Below are positions 8,674-16,079 of a stretch of 29,720 nt of DNA, in pieces. Both the position numbers and the translations under genes were made by a program. The stretch is from UBA9647 sp049522195 (GTDB lineage Bacteria; Bacteroidota; Ignavibacteria; UBA10030), in assembly GCA_049522195.1 (NCBI GenBank), contig JBEKOB010000049.1:1-29720 (forward strand), read 5' to 3'. The notes under the pieces were generated by a model. The model was not told where the DNA came from, did no database searches, and saw nothing but the letters and a program-made list of their open reading frames with translations. Each line of letters starts with the position of its first letter. Position 1 is the first letter of the stretch.

Positions 8674-10890
8674 CTATTTCAGCAGAACCATTTTTCGTGT
8701 GATGACTGAACTTCCCGCCCGAAGCTGGTACATGTAAACCCCGGACGAGACCGATTCTCCGAGGTCGTTCTTCCCGTCCCACGTTGCGGTGTGCTTTCCG
8801 GGCGTTCCTATTTCATTGACCACTGTTGTTACTTCGCGGCCGAGCAAGTCATACACCTTGAGTGTCACGAAGCTGTTAGCTATGAGCTGATAGCTGATAG
8901 CTGTCGTCGGATTGAAAGGATTGGGATAATTCTGGTCCAGCGAGAACTGCGCAGGAAGTGTCACAAGTGTGTTCGCTACAGCAGTGGCGAGGCTCCTCGG
9001 CACGGCAAGATAATCAAGATACATCCAACCCCAGGACATTTGCATTTGAATTGTGTTGTCGCCTTTTCTCAAATCGACAGCGAGAGTCTTCTCGTACCAA
9101 GCCGATGTGGAAGAAGCTGTGAACTCCAACGTGGCGACACGGATTCCATTAACGTTAATAAACTGGGTTTTGGGGGAAGCATAGTACAACTTGTATCCGA
9201 ACGCAATCTGGTACGTCCCGGCAGCCGGAACATTTGTAAGATGCCAAGAGATCATGACGGTCGTATCATTCGTTGCAATATCTACAAACCGACCATTGCT
9301 TGCAGTATTATCACTGCGAATCGTCATCCCCGATCCTTGAAGTGTAGCGGCTTCCGCTTCAAGTCTGACGGTCGACGGCGTGCCGACCTGTATCCTCACC
9401 TTGTTCGAGCTGCTCTTGTGCCCCAAGTTCCCGGTTGCCACCGCTGTCAGCGTGTAGAGTCCCGATGGGGGATTCGTCCAGGCAATAGCGTACGGAGCCG
9501 CAGATCGTTGATCGATCTTCAGAGTATCATTCGCAAAGAACTCAACCAGGACGACATGCCCGTCATCAATCACTGTGGCTATTGCCTGGATGGTAACCTG
9601 GGCGGAGGTCGCGAACACGGAATCGTTTGTTGGACTGGTGATGACTACACTCGCCCAGTCCCCTCCGACTCCATGAACATCTACGGCACTTTTATAGTTG
9701 TCCCACAGTGATTGCATGCCTGCCAGCATATCTTCGGGCGTTGAAATTGTCAGATCGGTCCAAGACCACGCGAGCGCGCCCGCATATCCGTTGCGGAAGA
9801 GAGTCTTGTAGATATCCTCCTTCAAAACCCCATAGGTATCCTGGAGGGCAAATTCTGCTACAACGATCGGTTTGTCCAACGCCCATGCACTTGCCGGATG
9901 ATTGAGCGGTGAGAGGGAGAGAGACGTTGCGGCATTCCCCCAGTTGTCGTAGTAATGAACGGAATAGAAATCAAGAGTCCCCTTAGGATCTCCGCCTATG
10001 GCAATTAAGCGGTCGTCAGAGTAGTAATTGTAGTTTGCGAGTGCCAAAGTCCGTTGTAGATAGTCAGCGAATTCATCTGAGCTGAGATTCAATCTGTGTC
10101 TTTCGTTAAATTGCGCCACGATTTTTTGTTGGTCCACAATGCTCAGGTCAGAGAATCCCGGACCGACCTTGAACAAAGGACCGGGGACATCTGTAAGGGC
10201 TTTGAAACTCCACGCGCCGTTGGTCACCAGCGCGGTGGAATCTCTCCGATGGATGGCACCGGCGCAGAGGTTTACGAACCGTTGAATTGTCGACATTGCA
10301 ACATGGGGATCAATGCGATAGAAGTAATACTCATTGCTCATTCCTTCGGGCTCATTGAATATTTCCCACGAAATGATTGCAGGATGGTGCTTGAGTGAAT
10401 CGACCATGGGAATGAGGCAGTTATTGATATACGCGCCGATGTATGCCGTGTCGCTGAGGAGCTTCAGATTGCGAGCCACAACAGAGGAGCTGTTTGTCGC
10501 TCGAAGCATATCAAATGACCAGAGACAGAGGTTTACACCGATTTCCCTTTGCCATGCAAAATCCAGAGCGTTTTTCAAACTCTCTATTGTACCGCTCCCC
10601 GGACCGATGACGAGTCCCGTGTCATTGAATGCGGGGGTTACTGTTCCATTTGTGTGCAGCCACCATCGAAGCGCGTTGCCGCCATGGTTATGCATCTGCA
10701 GCAGAATATCTCCGAAGGCAGTGAAGTCTCTCGTGCCCGGCCCTATGTCATTGGCAAAACTCAACCACGCCAGATTCGCTCCGCTCAGAAAGAGCTGCTG
10801 GTTGTTGTACTTGACGCTGCTCTGAGAAAACAGAGCCTGCGAGGAAAGCAAGACAATCAGGGAGAGGGACGTGAACTTTGTGATGCGCAT
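8674..10890 (-). CDS. Clan GH-A (GH5-like) glycanase with Ig, CBM35-like and T9SS domains
   Basis: A 738-residue secreted hydrolase. After the signal peptide (1-22, to ALFSQ) a TIM barrel spans about 25-400. The acid/base is probably Glu180 in SWEIFNEPEG and the nucleophile Glu346 in VVAEFALQDTYG; ALAWSWTDL closes the barrel. This is the endo-mannanase/cellulase pattern, but the subfamily is uncertain. It is followed by a bacterial Ig-like domain (about 410-500, ITSPTNDSVFA), a CBM35-like sandwich (about 503-640, RLEAEAATLQGSG ... MYLDYLAVP) and a T9SS type A tail (LDQNYPNPFNPTTAI ... MVLLK). The ATG at 10890 is chosen because it opens the signal peptide and has GAGG upstream; an extension to 11001 is not credible. 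The tail contains an out-of-frame heptanucleotide repeat (8871-8905). It is the first gene of its unit, after a gap of about 500 bp that holds a plus-strand tRNA. Confidence 0.87.
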   Translation of the reverse strand: MRITKFTSLSLIVLLSSQALFSQSSVKYNNQQLFLSGANLAWLSFANDIGPGTRDFTAFGDILLQMHNHGGNALRWWLHTNGTVTPAFNDTGLVIGPGSGTIESLKNALDFAWQREIGVNLCLWSFDMLRATNSSSVVARNLKLLSDTAYIGAYINNCLIPMVDSLKHHPAIISWEIFNEPEGMSNEYYFYRIDPHVAMSTIQRFVNLCAGAIHRRDSTALVTNGAWSFKALTDVPGPLFKVGPGFSDLSIVDQQKIVAQFNERHRLNLSSDEFADYLQRTLALANYNYYSDDRLIAIGGDPKGTLDFYSVHYYDNWGNAATSLSLSPLNHPASAWALDKPIVVAEFALQDTYGVLKEDIYKTLFRNGYAGALAWSWTDLTISTPEDMLAGMQSLWDNYKSAVDVHGVGGDWASVVITSPTNDSVFATSAQVTIQAIATVIDDGHVVLVEFFANDTLKIDQRSAAPYAIAWTNPPSGLYTLTAVATGNLGHKSSSNKVRIQVGTPSTVRLEAEAATLQGSGMTIRSDNTASNGRFVDIATNDTTVMISWHLTNVPAAGTYQIAFGYKLYYASPKTQFINVNGIRVATLEFTASSTSAWYEKTLAVDLRKGDNTIQMQMSWGWMYLDYLAVPRSLATAVANTLVTLPAQFSLDQNYPNPFNPTTAISYQLIANSFVTLKVYDLLGREVTTVVNEIGTPGKHTATWDGKNDLGESVSSGVYMYQLRAGSSVITRKMVLLK
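8871..8905. repeat. Five-copy heptanucleotide tandem repeat inside a T9SS domain
   Basis: Five adjacent 7-mers on the plus strand: AGCTGTT, AGCTATG, AGCTGAT, AGCTGAT, AGCTGTC. They fall in the sorting domain of the GH5-like gene and encode roughly AISYQLIANS. The unit length is not a multiple of three, so gain or loss of one copy would shift the frame before the conserved C-terminal strands. Confidence 0.85.
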
Positions 10891-11338
10891 TTTTTTTGCC
10901 TCTGATTCGAGCGTTTGGGTTGGAGAGGACAAAATCCGTTCCGTTGATAGCTGCCAGATTAACTGATCGGAGGCTCCCCACAAGGGTAAACAAGAAAACA
11001 ATAATCGTCAAGTTACTCCCGACTGGAATGAAAGATCTTGCACGGGAGCATGAGACTATCGCCGCTCAGGAATGACTCAAAACCTATGCCGTCAACAAAT
11101 GTCAATGAAATGTGACGACCTGAAACGGAAAGAACGATATTGCAGCATCAAATCTGTAATCATTATGGAAATCATAACGCTATGAATTCGTACTTACGCG
11201 TCCTGTTGTATCTTGCTAGAACAATGTGCTACGTTACTTGAACCAGCGAGGTCACTGATTATGGAAGCAACAACTTGTCACCTGGAACTGGCGAATCGTT
11301 GAATCAAGCGGGTGTAATTGTGGAAACTCCCCTGAGGG
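10891..11338. other. Intergenic region upstream of the GH5-like gene
   Basis: About 450 bp with no recognisable gene on either strand. It must hold the minus-strand promoter of the GH5-like/GH28 unit. TTGACA (minus, 11105-11100) and TTGACG are present, but no good -10 box sits at the right distance. A small inverted repeat TTATG-GAAAT-CATAA lies at 11163-11177. Confidence 0.55.
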
Positions 11339-11367
11339 TTGCAGATCTTGGAAAATCTTCGTATCAT
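11339..11367 (+). promoter_or_regulatory. Candidate promoter of tRNA-Leu
   Basis: TTGCAG (11339-11344) and TATCAT (11362-11367, five of six matches to TATAAT) are separated by exactly 17 bases. Transcription would begin near 11374, about 28 bases before the mature tRNA. The -35 match is poor. Confidence 0.45.
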
Positions 11368-11373
11368 TATATT

Positions 11374-11398
11374 GGAGAAGCGTTTCAGCGCTTTCTCC
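11374..11398. promoter_or_regulatory. Inverted repeat at the tRNA leader with LacI-like core
   Basis: GGAGAAGCG and CGCTTTCTCC pair with one bulged base around a short loop. The element overlaps the expected tRNA start site and includes GAAGCGTTTC (11377-11386), a decamer of the same form as the one before the TonB receptor. It could be an operator, or only a leader hairpin removed during tRNA processing. It lacks a T-run and is not a terminator. Confidence 0.35.
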
Positions 11399-11401
11399 AA
11401 T

Positions 11402-11485
11402 GCCCGGATGGCGGAACTGGCAGACGCGCTAGCTTCAGGAGCTAGTGTTCGTGAGGACGTGCAGGTTCAAGTCCTGTTCCGGGCA
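11402..11485 (+). tRNA. tRNA-Leu(CAG)
   Basis: An 84-base class II tRNA. The acceptor arms GCCCGGA (11402-11408) and TCCGGGC (11478-11484) pair fully. The anticodon stem CTAGC/GCTAG encloses the loop TTCAGGA with anticodon CAG. A long variable arm follows (TGTTCGTGAGGACG region), and the T-arm is GCAGG-TTCAAGT-CCTGT. The discriminator is A at 11485. CCA is not encoded. It is the only intact plus-strand gene in the window and has its own terminator. Confidence 0.97.
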
Positions 11486-11490
11486 CTCTG

Positions 11491-11527
11491 AAACAGAAAA
11501 TCCTCCTCTCAGGAGGATTTTTTGTTT
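11491..11527 (+). terminator. Intrinsic terminator of tRNA-Leu
   Basis: Arms 11491-11507 and 11511-11527 form a 17-bp stem with one mismatch and a CTC loop. The core is ATCCTCCT/AGGAGGAT, and the T-rich right arm (TTTTTTGTTT) gives the U-tract. It begins five bases after the tRNA. Confidence 0.9.
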
Positions 11528-11563
11528 CAGGTGGTCACTGGAATTGCACTTCTGTCCTGCCTG

Positions 11564-11595
11564 TCCCGACTTGTCCCGATGTTGTTGATCGGGAC
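11564..11595. repeat. Palindromic element with doubled GTCCCGA unit
   Basis: GTCCCGA occurs at 11563-11569 and again within GTCCCGAT (11573-11580), which pairs with ATCGGGAC (11588-11595) across a 7-base loop. It sits exactly where homology to a LacI regulator stops. It resembles a small dispersed palindromic element, but only one copy is visible here. Confidence 0.5.
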
Positions 11596-11800
11596 GTTTT
11601 CTGTGGCAACGACGATATCTACTACGCCAGCATCTATCCGGCGCCGTTGACGACGATCCGCGCTCCACAGCATGATCTCGGCAAAAGAGCTGCGGAGATC
11701 CTGATCCGTACCATCGAATCGGCAACACCGCTACCCCCGGAGCGGTGTCTTGGAGACGGAGTTTATCGTAAGGGAATCGTCAAGAGTGGTCAGGGACTAA
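11593..11800 (+). pseudogene. C-terminal remnant of a LacI-family transcriptional regulator
   Basis: The plus strand encodes GNDDIYYASIYPAPLTTIRA followed by HDLGKRAAEILIRTIES, the standard C-terminal sugar-binding end of LacI/GalR regulators (xxGxDDI, PPLTTI, LGxxAAxxL). The frame then breaks near 11745-11750: in the next frame (TTG at 11750) the sequence is LETEFIVRESSRVVRD and stops at TAA 11798-11800, which is the normal LacI ending. The N-terminal DNA-binding and most of the core domains are absent, since a palindromic repeat and the tRNA terminator lie directly upstream. It is therefore a truncated, frameshifted fragment of about 68 codons without a start. It may be what is left of the original regulator of this locus; that is inference. 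Confidence 0.8.
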
Positions 11801-11858
11801 GAGACAGCACTTCTTGACCGCATTCGCTTTCTATTTCTATCACATCAGAGAGGCTGCC

Positions 11859-12223
11859 TCATTTTCCGAGGCAGTTCATCCATCCAGATGCTACTACGAT
11901 TTCATCATTGGGGAAACCAGAAGAAACGCATAGAGAGACACCGAGGGCAAACACTGATTGAAAGACTTTCTTGACTGGATTGTCTCTTGTGTTGACTCCA
12001 TAGTATGAAAAGAATCCTTCGCAGCCTACACCTAGATGGGTAGAGAGATTGTAATGAAAGCGCAATCCGGCTCAAACATCGCTGAGCCAATGCGCGTGTA
12101 AATACTCTGAAGTTAGAGCATTGAAACAGCGATAGAAAATAGGTGAGCTAAAGCCATCCATTGTTGTTCATCCGCAAAAGCGGCAATCACTGATTGGTCA
12201 TAACAAGAAGAAACAAGGTACCA
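11859..12223 (-). pseudogene. Decayed PAP2-family phosphatase remnant
   Basis: Directly after the CE15 stop the minus strand carries broken pieces of a type 2 phosphatidic acid phosphatase. SSCYDQSVIAAFADEQQW (from 12211) aligns with the PSGH motif region, with PSGH changed to SSCY. After an in-frame stop and a frame change, EYLHAHWLSDV (CAT codon for His at 12090-12092) matches the third motif SRx5Hx3D; a TGA follows. The spacing of about 35 residues between the two motifs is right for the family. The remaining open stretch (to 11859, GLRFHYNLSTHLGVGCEGFF and onward) has alternating aromatic residues like an outer-membrane barrel tail. No intact start exists. The identification rests on motif reading and should be treated as probable, not certain. 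Confidence 0.5.
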
Positions 12224-13570
12224 TCATCTGAGGTATCGGTCGGCATATGTCAGAAAGGTTCGCCAGTTAGGTCCAGTGGTATGCCCTCCTTTATGCTGCC
12301 GGAAAGCTATTTCGCCTTCGATCATGGACGTCTCGATAGGTGGAAACTCGTACGTCCCCAACCCTTTCTTTCCAAGAAGTTCATAGACAGGACTGGCGTA
12401 TGCACCACCTAGGAACATACCTTTCGCGTCAACCCACCCACCTTCCATTTCAAATGAGCCCGCACTAATAAAGACAGGACGTGGAGCGCATAGTGCGACA
12501 AGTTCGTGAGCATCGACCGGAAGGTCGTTCCGCGTGAGAGGACCTGCATACTTGAGAAAGTTTCCCGCGAACCAATGATATTCTCCGGATGACGCGAGAT
12601 TCTCTACTTGTTCTCCGAAAACACGGCGAAGAATTTTCACTCCGCCGGCTCCGGAAGATCCAACGAACGCCGCGGCAAACCGTGAATCGTAGGCCATCGT
12701 CACGAGAGCGGCCTTTCCGTATCGCGACAATCCTTCAATGACAACTTTTTTTGCATCCACCGATGGATCTGTTTCAAAATAGTCCAAGGCACGGCTTGCA
12801 CCCCACGCCCAGGCTCGCAATGCGCCCCAGTCGTCGGGCTTCCTGCGCTGTCCCTTGTTCACCAATCCAATGATCCCATTTGTTAACCCTGCTCCCCAGT
12901 CCGCCTGGTAACTTGAAGGGACAATGATTGCATAGCCCCAGCCTTTCGACAGGACCAACTGTTTCCAGTTCGGTTCTTTTGGCGTTCCCGGAGGCGGGTC
13001 TGGAAACTTGAACCCGGGAGGAAGCACGAAGCCGAATTCCATGACAACCGGAACCTGTATCCGAACTTGTTCGGGCAGAGTTAGTGTGAGGGGAATCTCC
13101 ACGGTTATGTCGGGAAACGACGAGTTGTCGACATGACCCGATAGCTTCTTGACAACTGCTGGAATGCCCTCAATCGTATCATGAGTGACGCTCACGACAC
13201 TCCACTTGACTTCCGGGACATGTTCAGGAACCCGGCCGTACACCTCGCGGTTGAACAATTCAACGATTTCCGGCCGGCGCTTCTTCCACCAAGTATCCGC
13301 ATCAACCACTTTCCCGCCCCTATTCAAAATCAATGGATCAGGAAGAGAAGTATACTGTGTCGCTTTCGATTCATCGGTATTGGCGGCATTTGGTGCTTTC
13401 GGGTTGCCGGAAGGTCCCGGTCGCAGCGAGTCAATGTGAAGTTGTGCGAGCATGAATCGGTAATCTTGTTCGGTCGCCGCGCGTACGCTGTCCATCTGCT
13501 GCTTGCTAAATTGAGCCGTCGCAACTGCGGCACACAACACGGTGAAGATCATTATCGATGGTAGTTTCAT
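12224..13570 (-). CDS. CE15 glucuronoyl methylesterase
   Basis: A 448-residue exported alpha/beta hydrolase of carbohydrate esterase family 15, which cleaves the ester between 4-O-methyl-glucuronic acid of xylan and lignin alcohols. The signal peptide runs to about residue 20 (AVATAQ). The nucleophile is Ser282 in EGLSRYGKAA, a variant of the fungal GCSRNGK motif common in bacterial members. SSGAGGVKILRR...GE (305-320) is the family's substrate-pocket region, and the catalytic histidine is probably His430 in HKGGHTTGPNW. Length fits single-domain bacterial CE15. It starts 17 bp after the GH10 xylanase stop and is surely co-transcribed with it, so the pair attacks glucuronoxylan. Downstream lies only the decayed PAP2 region. 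Confidence 0.92.
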   Translation of the reverse strand: MKLPSIMIFTVLCAAVATAQFSKQQMDSVRAATEQDYRFMLAQLHIDSLRPGPSGNPKAPNAANTDESKATQYTSLPDPLILNRGGKVVDADTWWKKRRPEIVELFNREVYGRVPEHVPEVKWSVVSVTHDTIEGIPAVVKKLSGHVDNSSFPDITVEIPLTLTLPEQVRIQVPVVMEFGFVLPPGFKFPDPPPGTPKEPNWKQLVLSKGWGYAIIVPSSYQADWGAGLTNGIIGLVNKGQRRKPDDWGALRAWAWGASRALDYFETDPSVDAKKVVIEGLSRYGKAALVTMAYDSRFAAAFVGSSGAGGVKILRRVFGEQVENLASSGEYHWFAGNFLKYAGPLTRNDLPVDAHELVALCAPRPVFISAGSFEMEGGWVDAKGMFLGGAYASPVYELLGKKGLGTYEFPPIETSMIEGEIAFRQHKGGHTTGPNWRTFLTYADRYLR

Positions 13571-13587
13571 GTGCTGAGCCTCTGTTG

Positions 13588-16005
13588 TTACTTCATCAAA
13601 ACGAGTTTCTTCGTCTCTGTATACGATCCGGCGGTAAGCCGGTAGAAATAGACACCGCTCGTAAGATTCCTCGCATCAAACGTTACCTGGTACTGCCCCG
13701 GCATCTGCGCGGTATTGACGAGCGTCTGGATCTCCTTGCCCAAGAGATCAAATACCCTCAACGTGACTTTGGACGTTTGAGATATACTGTATCTGATCGT
13801 CGTAGCAGGATTGAACGGGTTCGGGAAATTCTGTTCCAGTTGGAACTGTGATGGCAATCCGGAAATCGTTTTTTCCACCGCAGTAGGATTGCTCTTAAGG
13901 AACTGAGCCAGCCATGTGAGTGCGGGGCGCCACGAGCCGTCTGCACGCACAAGATAACAAGTGGTCTGCCACTCCTGACCCTCCAGGTATCCCCAGAGGG
14001 TGATGCCTTTGACGCCGGGATGCCTCCACAGCACCGGGAATATCTTCTGGTACAATTGCAGCTGCTGATTGTCGTCCGGGGTCCCGGAATTGCCCAGATT
14101 ACCGAGATCGAATTCAGAGATATAGACAGGCAAACCTGTTGCTGCAAGTTTATCAAGATTACTTTTCAGACTATTTGTATCGGCGCTTTCGAGCTCGAAG
14201 CGGTGACCTTGCACACCGATGCCGTCGATCAATCCTCGGTCCTTCAACAGGTTGATGATCTGAGCGTAGGAAGTCGTCGCAGTGTTGTCATTGATAATGC
14301 CGTAGTCGTTGATCAACAGTTTAGCCTTGGGCAGATATTTCCTGGCCAGCTTGAACGCATTGATCAACCAGTCCCAGCCTGTGGATCCGTTACCACCAAG
14401 CGCATTCTTGTAGTTTGCACGTGCTGGTGATCCGCCTCCATCAGGCGGGTTGTGCCCCGTCAGAGGTTCATTCACAACATCGATCATATCAATCTTGGGA
14501 TATCTCTGTCCCACCATCCTGACCCAAGTCTCGATGTAGAAAGCTTGGGTTGCGGAGTCAAGGCCGGAAATCCATGAAGGCTGCTGTTGACCCCAGATGA
14601 GATTGTGATCCTTGAAGATCAGCTTGTTGCTGAGCGCGTAATTGTATTGTGCATCCAGGCCGCTCCAGTTCCATTTGTTCGTGTCGGCAACGGCTGCAAC
14701 GGTACCCCACTTCCCAGCATTTCCCGGCGTGAGCTGAGTCCAATAATAGGCAAAAACATTATCCGGAACATCGCCGTACGCATTACCCAGGAATTTGCCC
14801 TGCGTCGTCACGAGCGGCGGGCCTTTGAAAAGAGTGGTCGTATCGGGCCCTTGGATGGAGGTCGAACCAGCTTGTACGCTATCAAGATTAGCTACAGTGA
14901 AATACAGGTACGCCTTACCGAACGCAACCTTGTCGACATCAAGCCCATCTTCGCGGCTTCCGATCTGGAACGTCTTCGTCAGGCTATCGAGCGACACAAA
15001 GAACGGCTTCCCTGTTGCTCCCTGGTACCCGTTCTTCGTAACGTTGACCCACTTCCAAACGCTGTTACCCAGTGTCCCCGGTCCATCAACATAAGCAGAG
15101 GGATCTGAAAAACCAGCGCTCGCAAGCCCGTTGATGAAGATCCAGTCGCCGCCTGCAGTATCCTTCTTCGCTCCAAATCCGCTGCCGTAGAAGAAACTGT
15201 CGTCGTCAAATCCGTTTGGTCCAACGCGAACGCGCGCGAAGAGGTTATAGGAACCGGAATCAGCAAATGTCACCTGGTATGTGATCATGCGGCTTGAATC
15301 GCCCGGGGCGGTGAGACTTGTCCAATTTGTCTTTGGGGAGACATAGGTGACACCTCCGGCATTGAGAACCTGATAGTTGCTGCCAACCTTCCCAGATTCC
15401 GCTTCAATGACGACAGGGTTCTTGCCTGCGTTCGCATCAACGATCTGCAGATTATCTATGTAGATGCTGTTGTCGGTATTTGCCGCATAACTGAAATGGA
15501 TGGGCCCACGAATGAACGTCTGATTGTCATTCACCGTGAACTGCATGGTGAATTTCTGCCACTGAGTTGTGAGAGTAGCAGGCCGGATCGCTTTGTACTC
15601 AGTAAAGGCATAATTCCCCATAGTGAAATTGACTTGAGCGCCTGAGTTAAGAGCTTTTGCCCAAATAGAGTAGTTGTACGTCGCACCCGGCTTCACTGGA
15701 ATGCTGTCTGCTACGGCCTGAATATCCCATTGATTTGTTCCCAAGCCGTGAACCGTAACCTTTAATGCTCGGGTTCCTTGCTGGACGGTATCGCTCACTA
15801 TTTCAAATGCTGGTGCCGGACTGACACCTGTTGCGACCTGCAGGAGCCACCCTCTTACATCCGTTCCAGAGACAACACCAGGGTTGGAGCTTTCGAAGCT
15901 CCCATTTGTGACGAGCTGAGCATTCATCACACCGGTGATGCCCAATATCAGCGTTAAGCACACGAACATCCGTGCGCCGATAAAAACCTTTGGTCTATTC
16001 TCCAT
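13588..16005 (-). CDS. GH10 endo-beta-1,4-xylanase with two CBMs and a T9SS tail
   Basis: An 805-residue secreted xylanase. Order: signal peptide (to VMNAQ, residue 29); a CBM4/9-type sandwich (about 30-190, NGSFESSNPG ... IYIDNLQIVD); a CBM6/35-like module (about 195-365, VVIEAESGKVG ... LDVDKVAFG); the GH10 barrel (about 400-705); and a T9SS type A tail (LEQNFPNPFNPATTI ... KKLVLMK). The acid/base is Glu513 in DVVNEPLTG and the nucleophile Glu631 in YISEFDLG. HNLIWGQQQPSW and GITLWGY are also classic GH10 motifs. ATG 16005 has GGAGGAGGAT upstream; the longer reading to 16125 would overlap the GH43 gene. It lies 74 bp after the GH43 and 17 bp before CE15. The sorting tail suggests surface display. 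Confidence 0.95.
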   Translation of the reverse strand: MENRPKVFIGARMFVCLTLILGITGVMNAQLVTNGSFESSNPGVVSGTDVRGWLLQVATGVSPAPAFEIVSDTVQQGTRALKVTVHGLGTNQWDIQAVADSIPVKPGATYNYSIWAKALNSGAQVNFTMGNYAFTEYKAIRPATLTTQWQKFTMQFTVNDNQTFIRGPIHFSYAANTDNSIYIDNLQIVDANAGKNPVVIEAESGKVGSNYQVLNAGGVTYVSPKTNWTSLTAPGDSSRMITYQVTFADSGSYNLFARVRVGPNGFDDDSFFYGSGFGAKKDTAGGDWIFINGLASAGFSDPSAYVDGPGTLGNSVWKWVNVTKNGYQGATGKPFFVSLDSLTKTFQIGSREDGLDVDKVAFGKAYLYFTVANLDSVQAGSTSIQGPDTTTLFKGPPLVTTQGKFLGNAYGDVPDNVFAYYWTQLTPGNAGKWGTVAAVADTNKWNWSGLDAQYNYALSNKLIFKDHNLIWGQQQPSWISGLDSATQAFYIETWVRMVGQRYPKIDMIDVVNEPLTGHNPPDGGGSPARANYKNALGGNGSTGWDWLINAFKLARKYLPKAKLLINDYGIINDNTATTSYAQIINLLKDRGLIDGIGVQGHRFELESADTNSLKSNLDKLAATGLPVYISEFDLGNLGNSGTPDDNQQLQLYQKIFPVLWRHPGVKGITLWGYLEGQEWQTTCYLVRADGSWRPALTWLAQFLKSNPTAVEKTISGLPSQFQLEQNFPNPFNPATTIRYSISQTSKVTLRVFDLLGKEIQTLVNTAQMPGQYQVTFDARNLTSGVYFYRLTAGSYTETKKLVLMK

Positions 16006-16079
16006 ATGATCCTCCTCCTCGTGAACGTAGATAGTGAATTGATGCTGCCAAACACTGACTTCCTTCGATTGCCTCAGGA

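Noticed and set aside
8791..9711. 306-codon plus-strand ORF opposite the GH5-like gene
   Set aside because: Antisense shadow of a gene with clear domains; no signal peptide, no family motif and a composition rich in Arg, Cys and His, typical of reverse-frame reading. The same applies to 18147-19073 (308 codons), 2816-3580 and 20499-21188 on the plus strand.
11077..11105. Minus-strand promoter with TTGACA at 11105-11100
   Set aside because: The -35 box is perfect, but no TATAAT-like or TAnnTTTG-like box occurs at a suitable distance.
11163..11177. Small inverted repeat TTATG-GAAAT-CATAA as an operator
   Set aside because: Five-base AT-rich arms are expected by chance in this amount of intergenic DNA.
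11854..11874. Hairpin CTGCCTC/GAGGCAG as a terminator
   Set aside because: Seven-base stem is clear, but no T-run follows on either strand.
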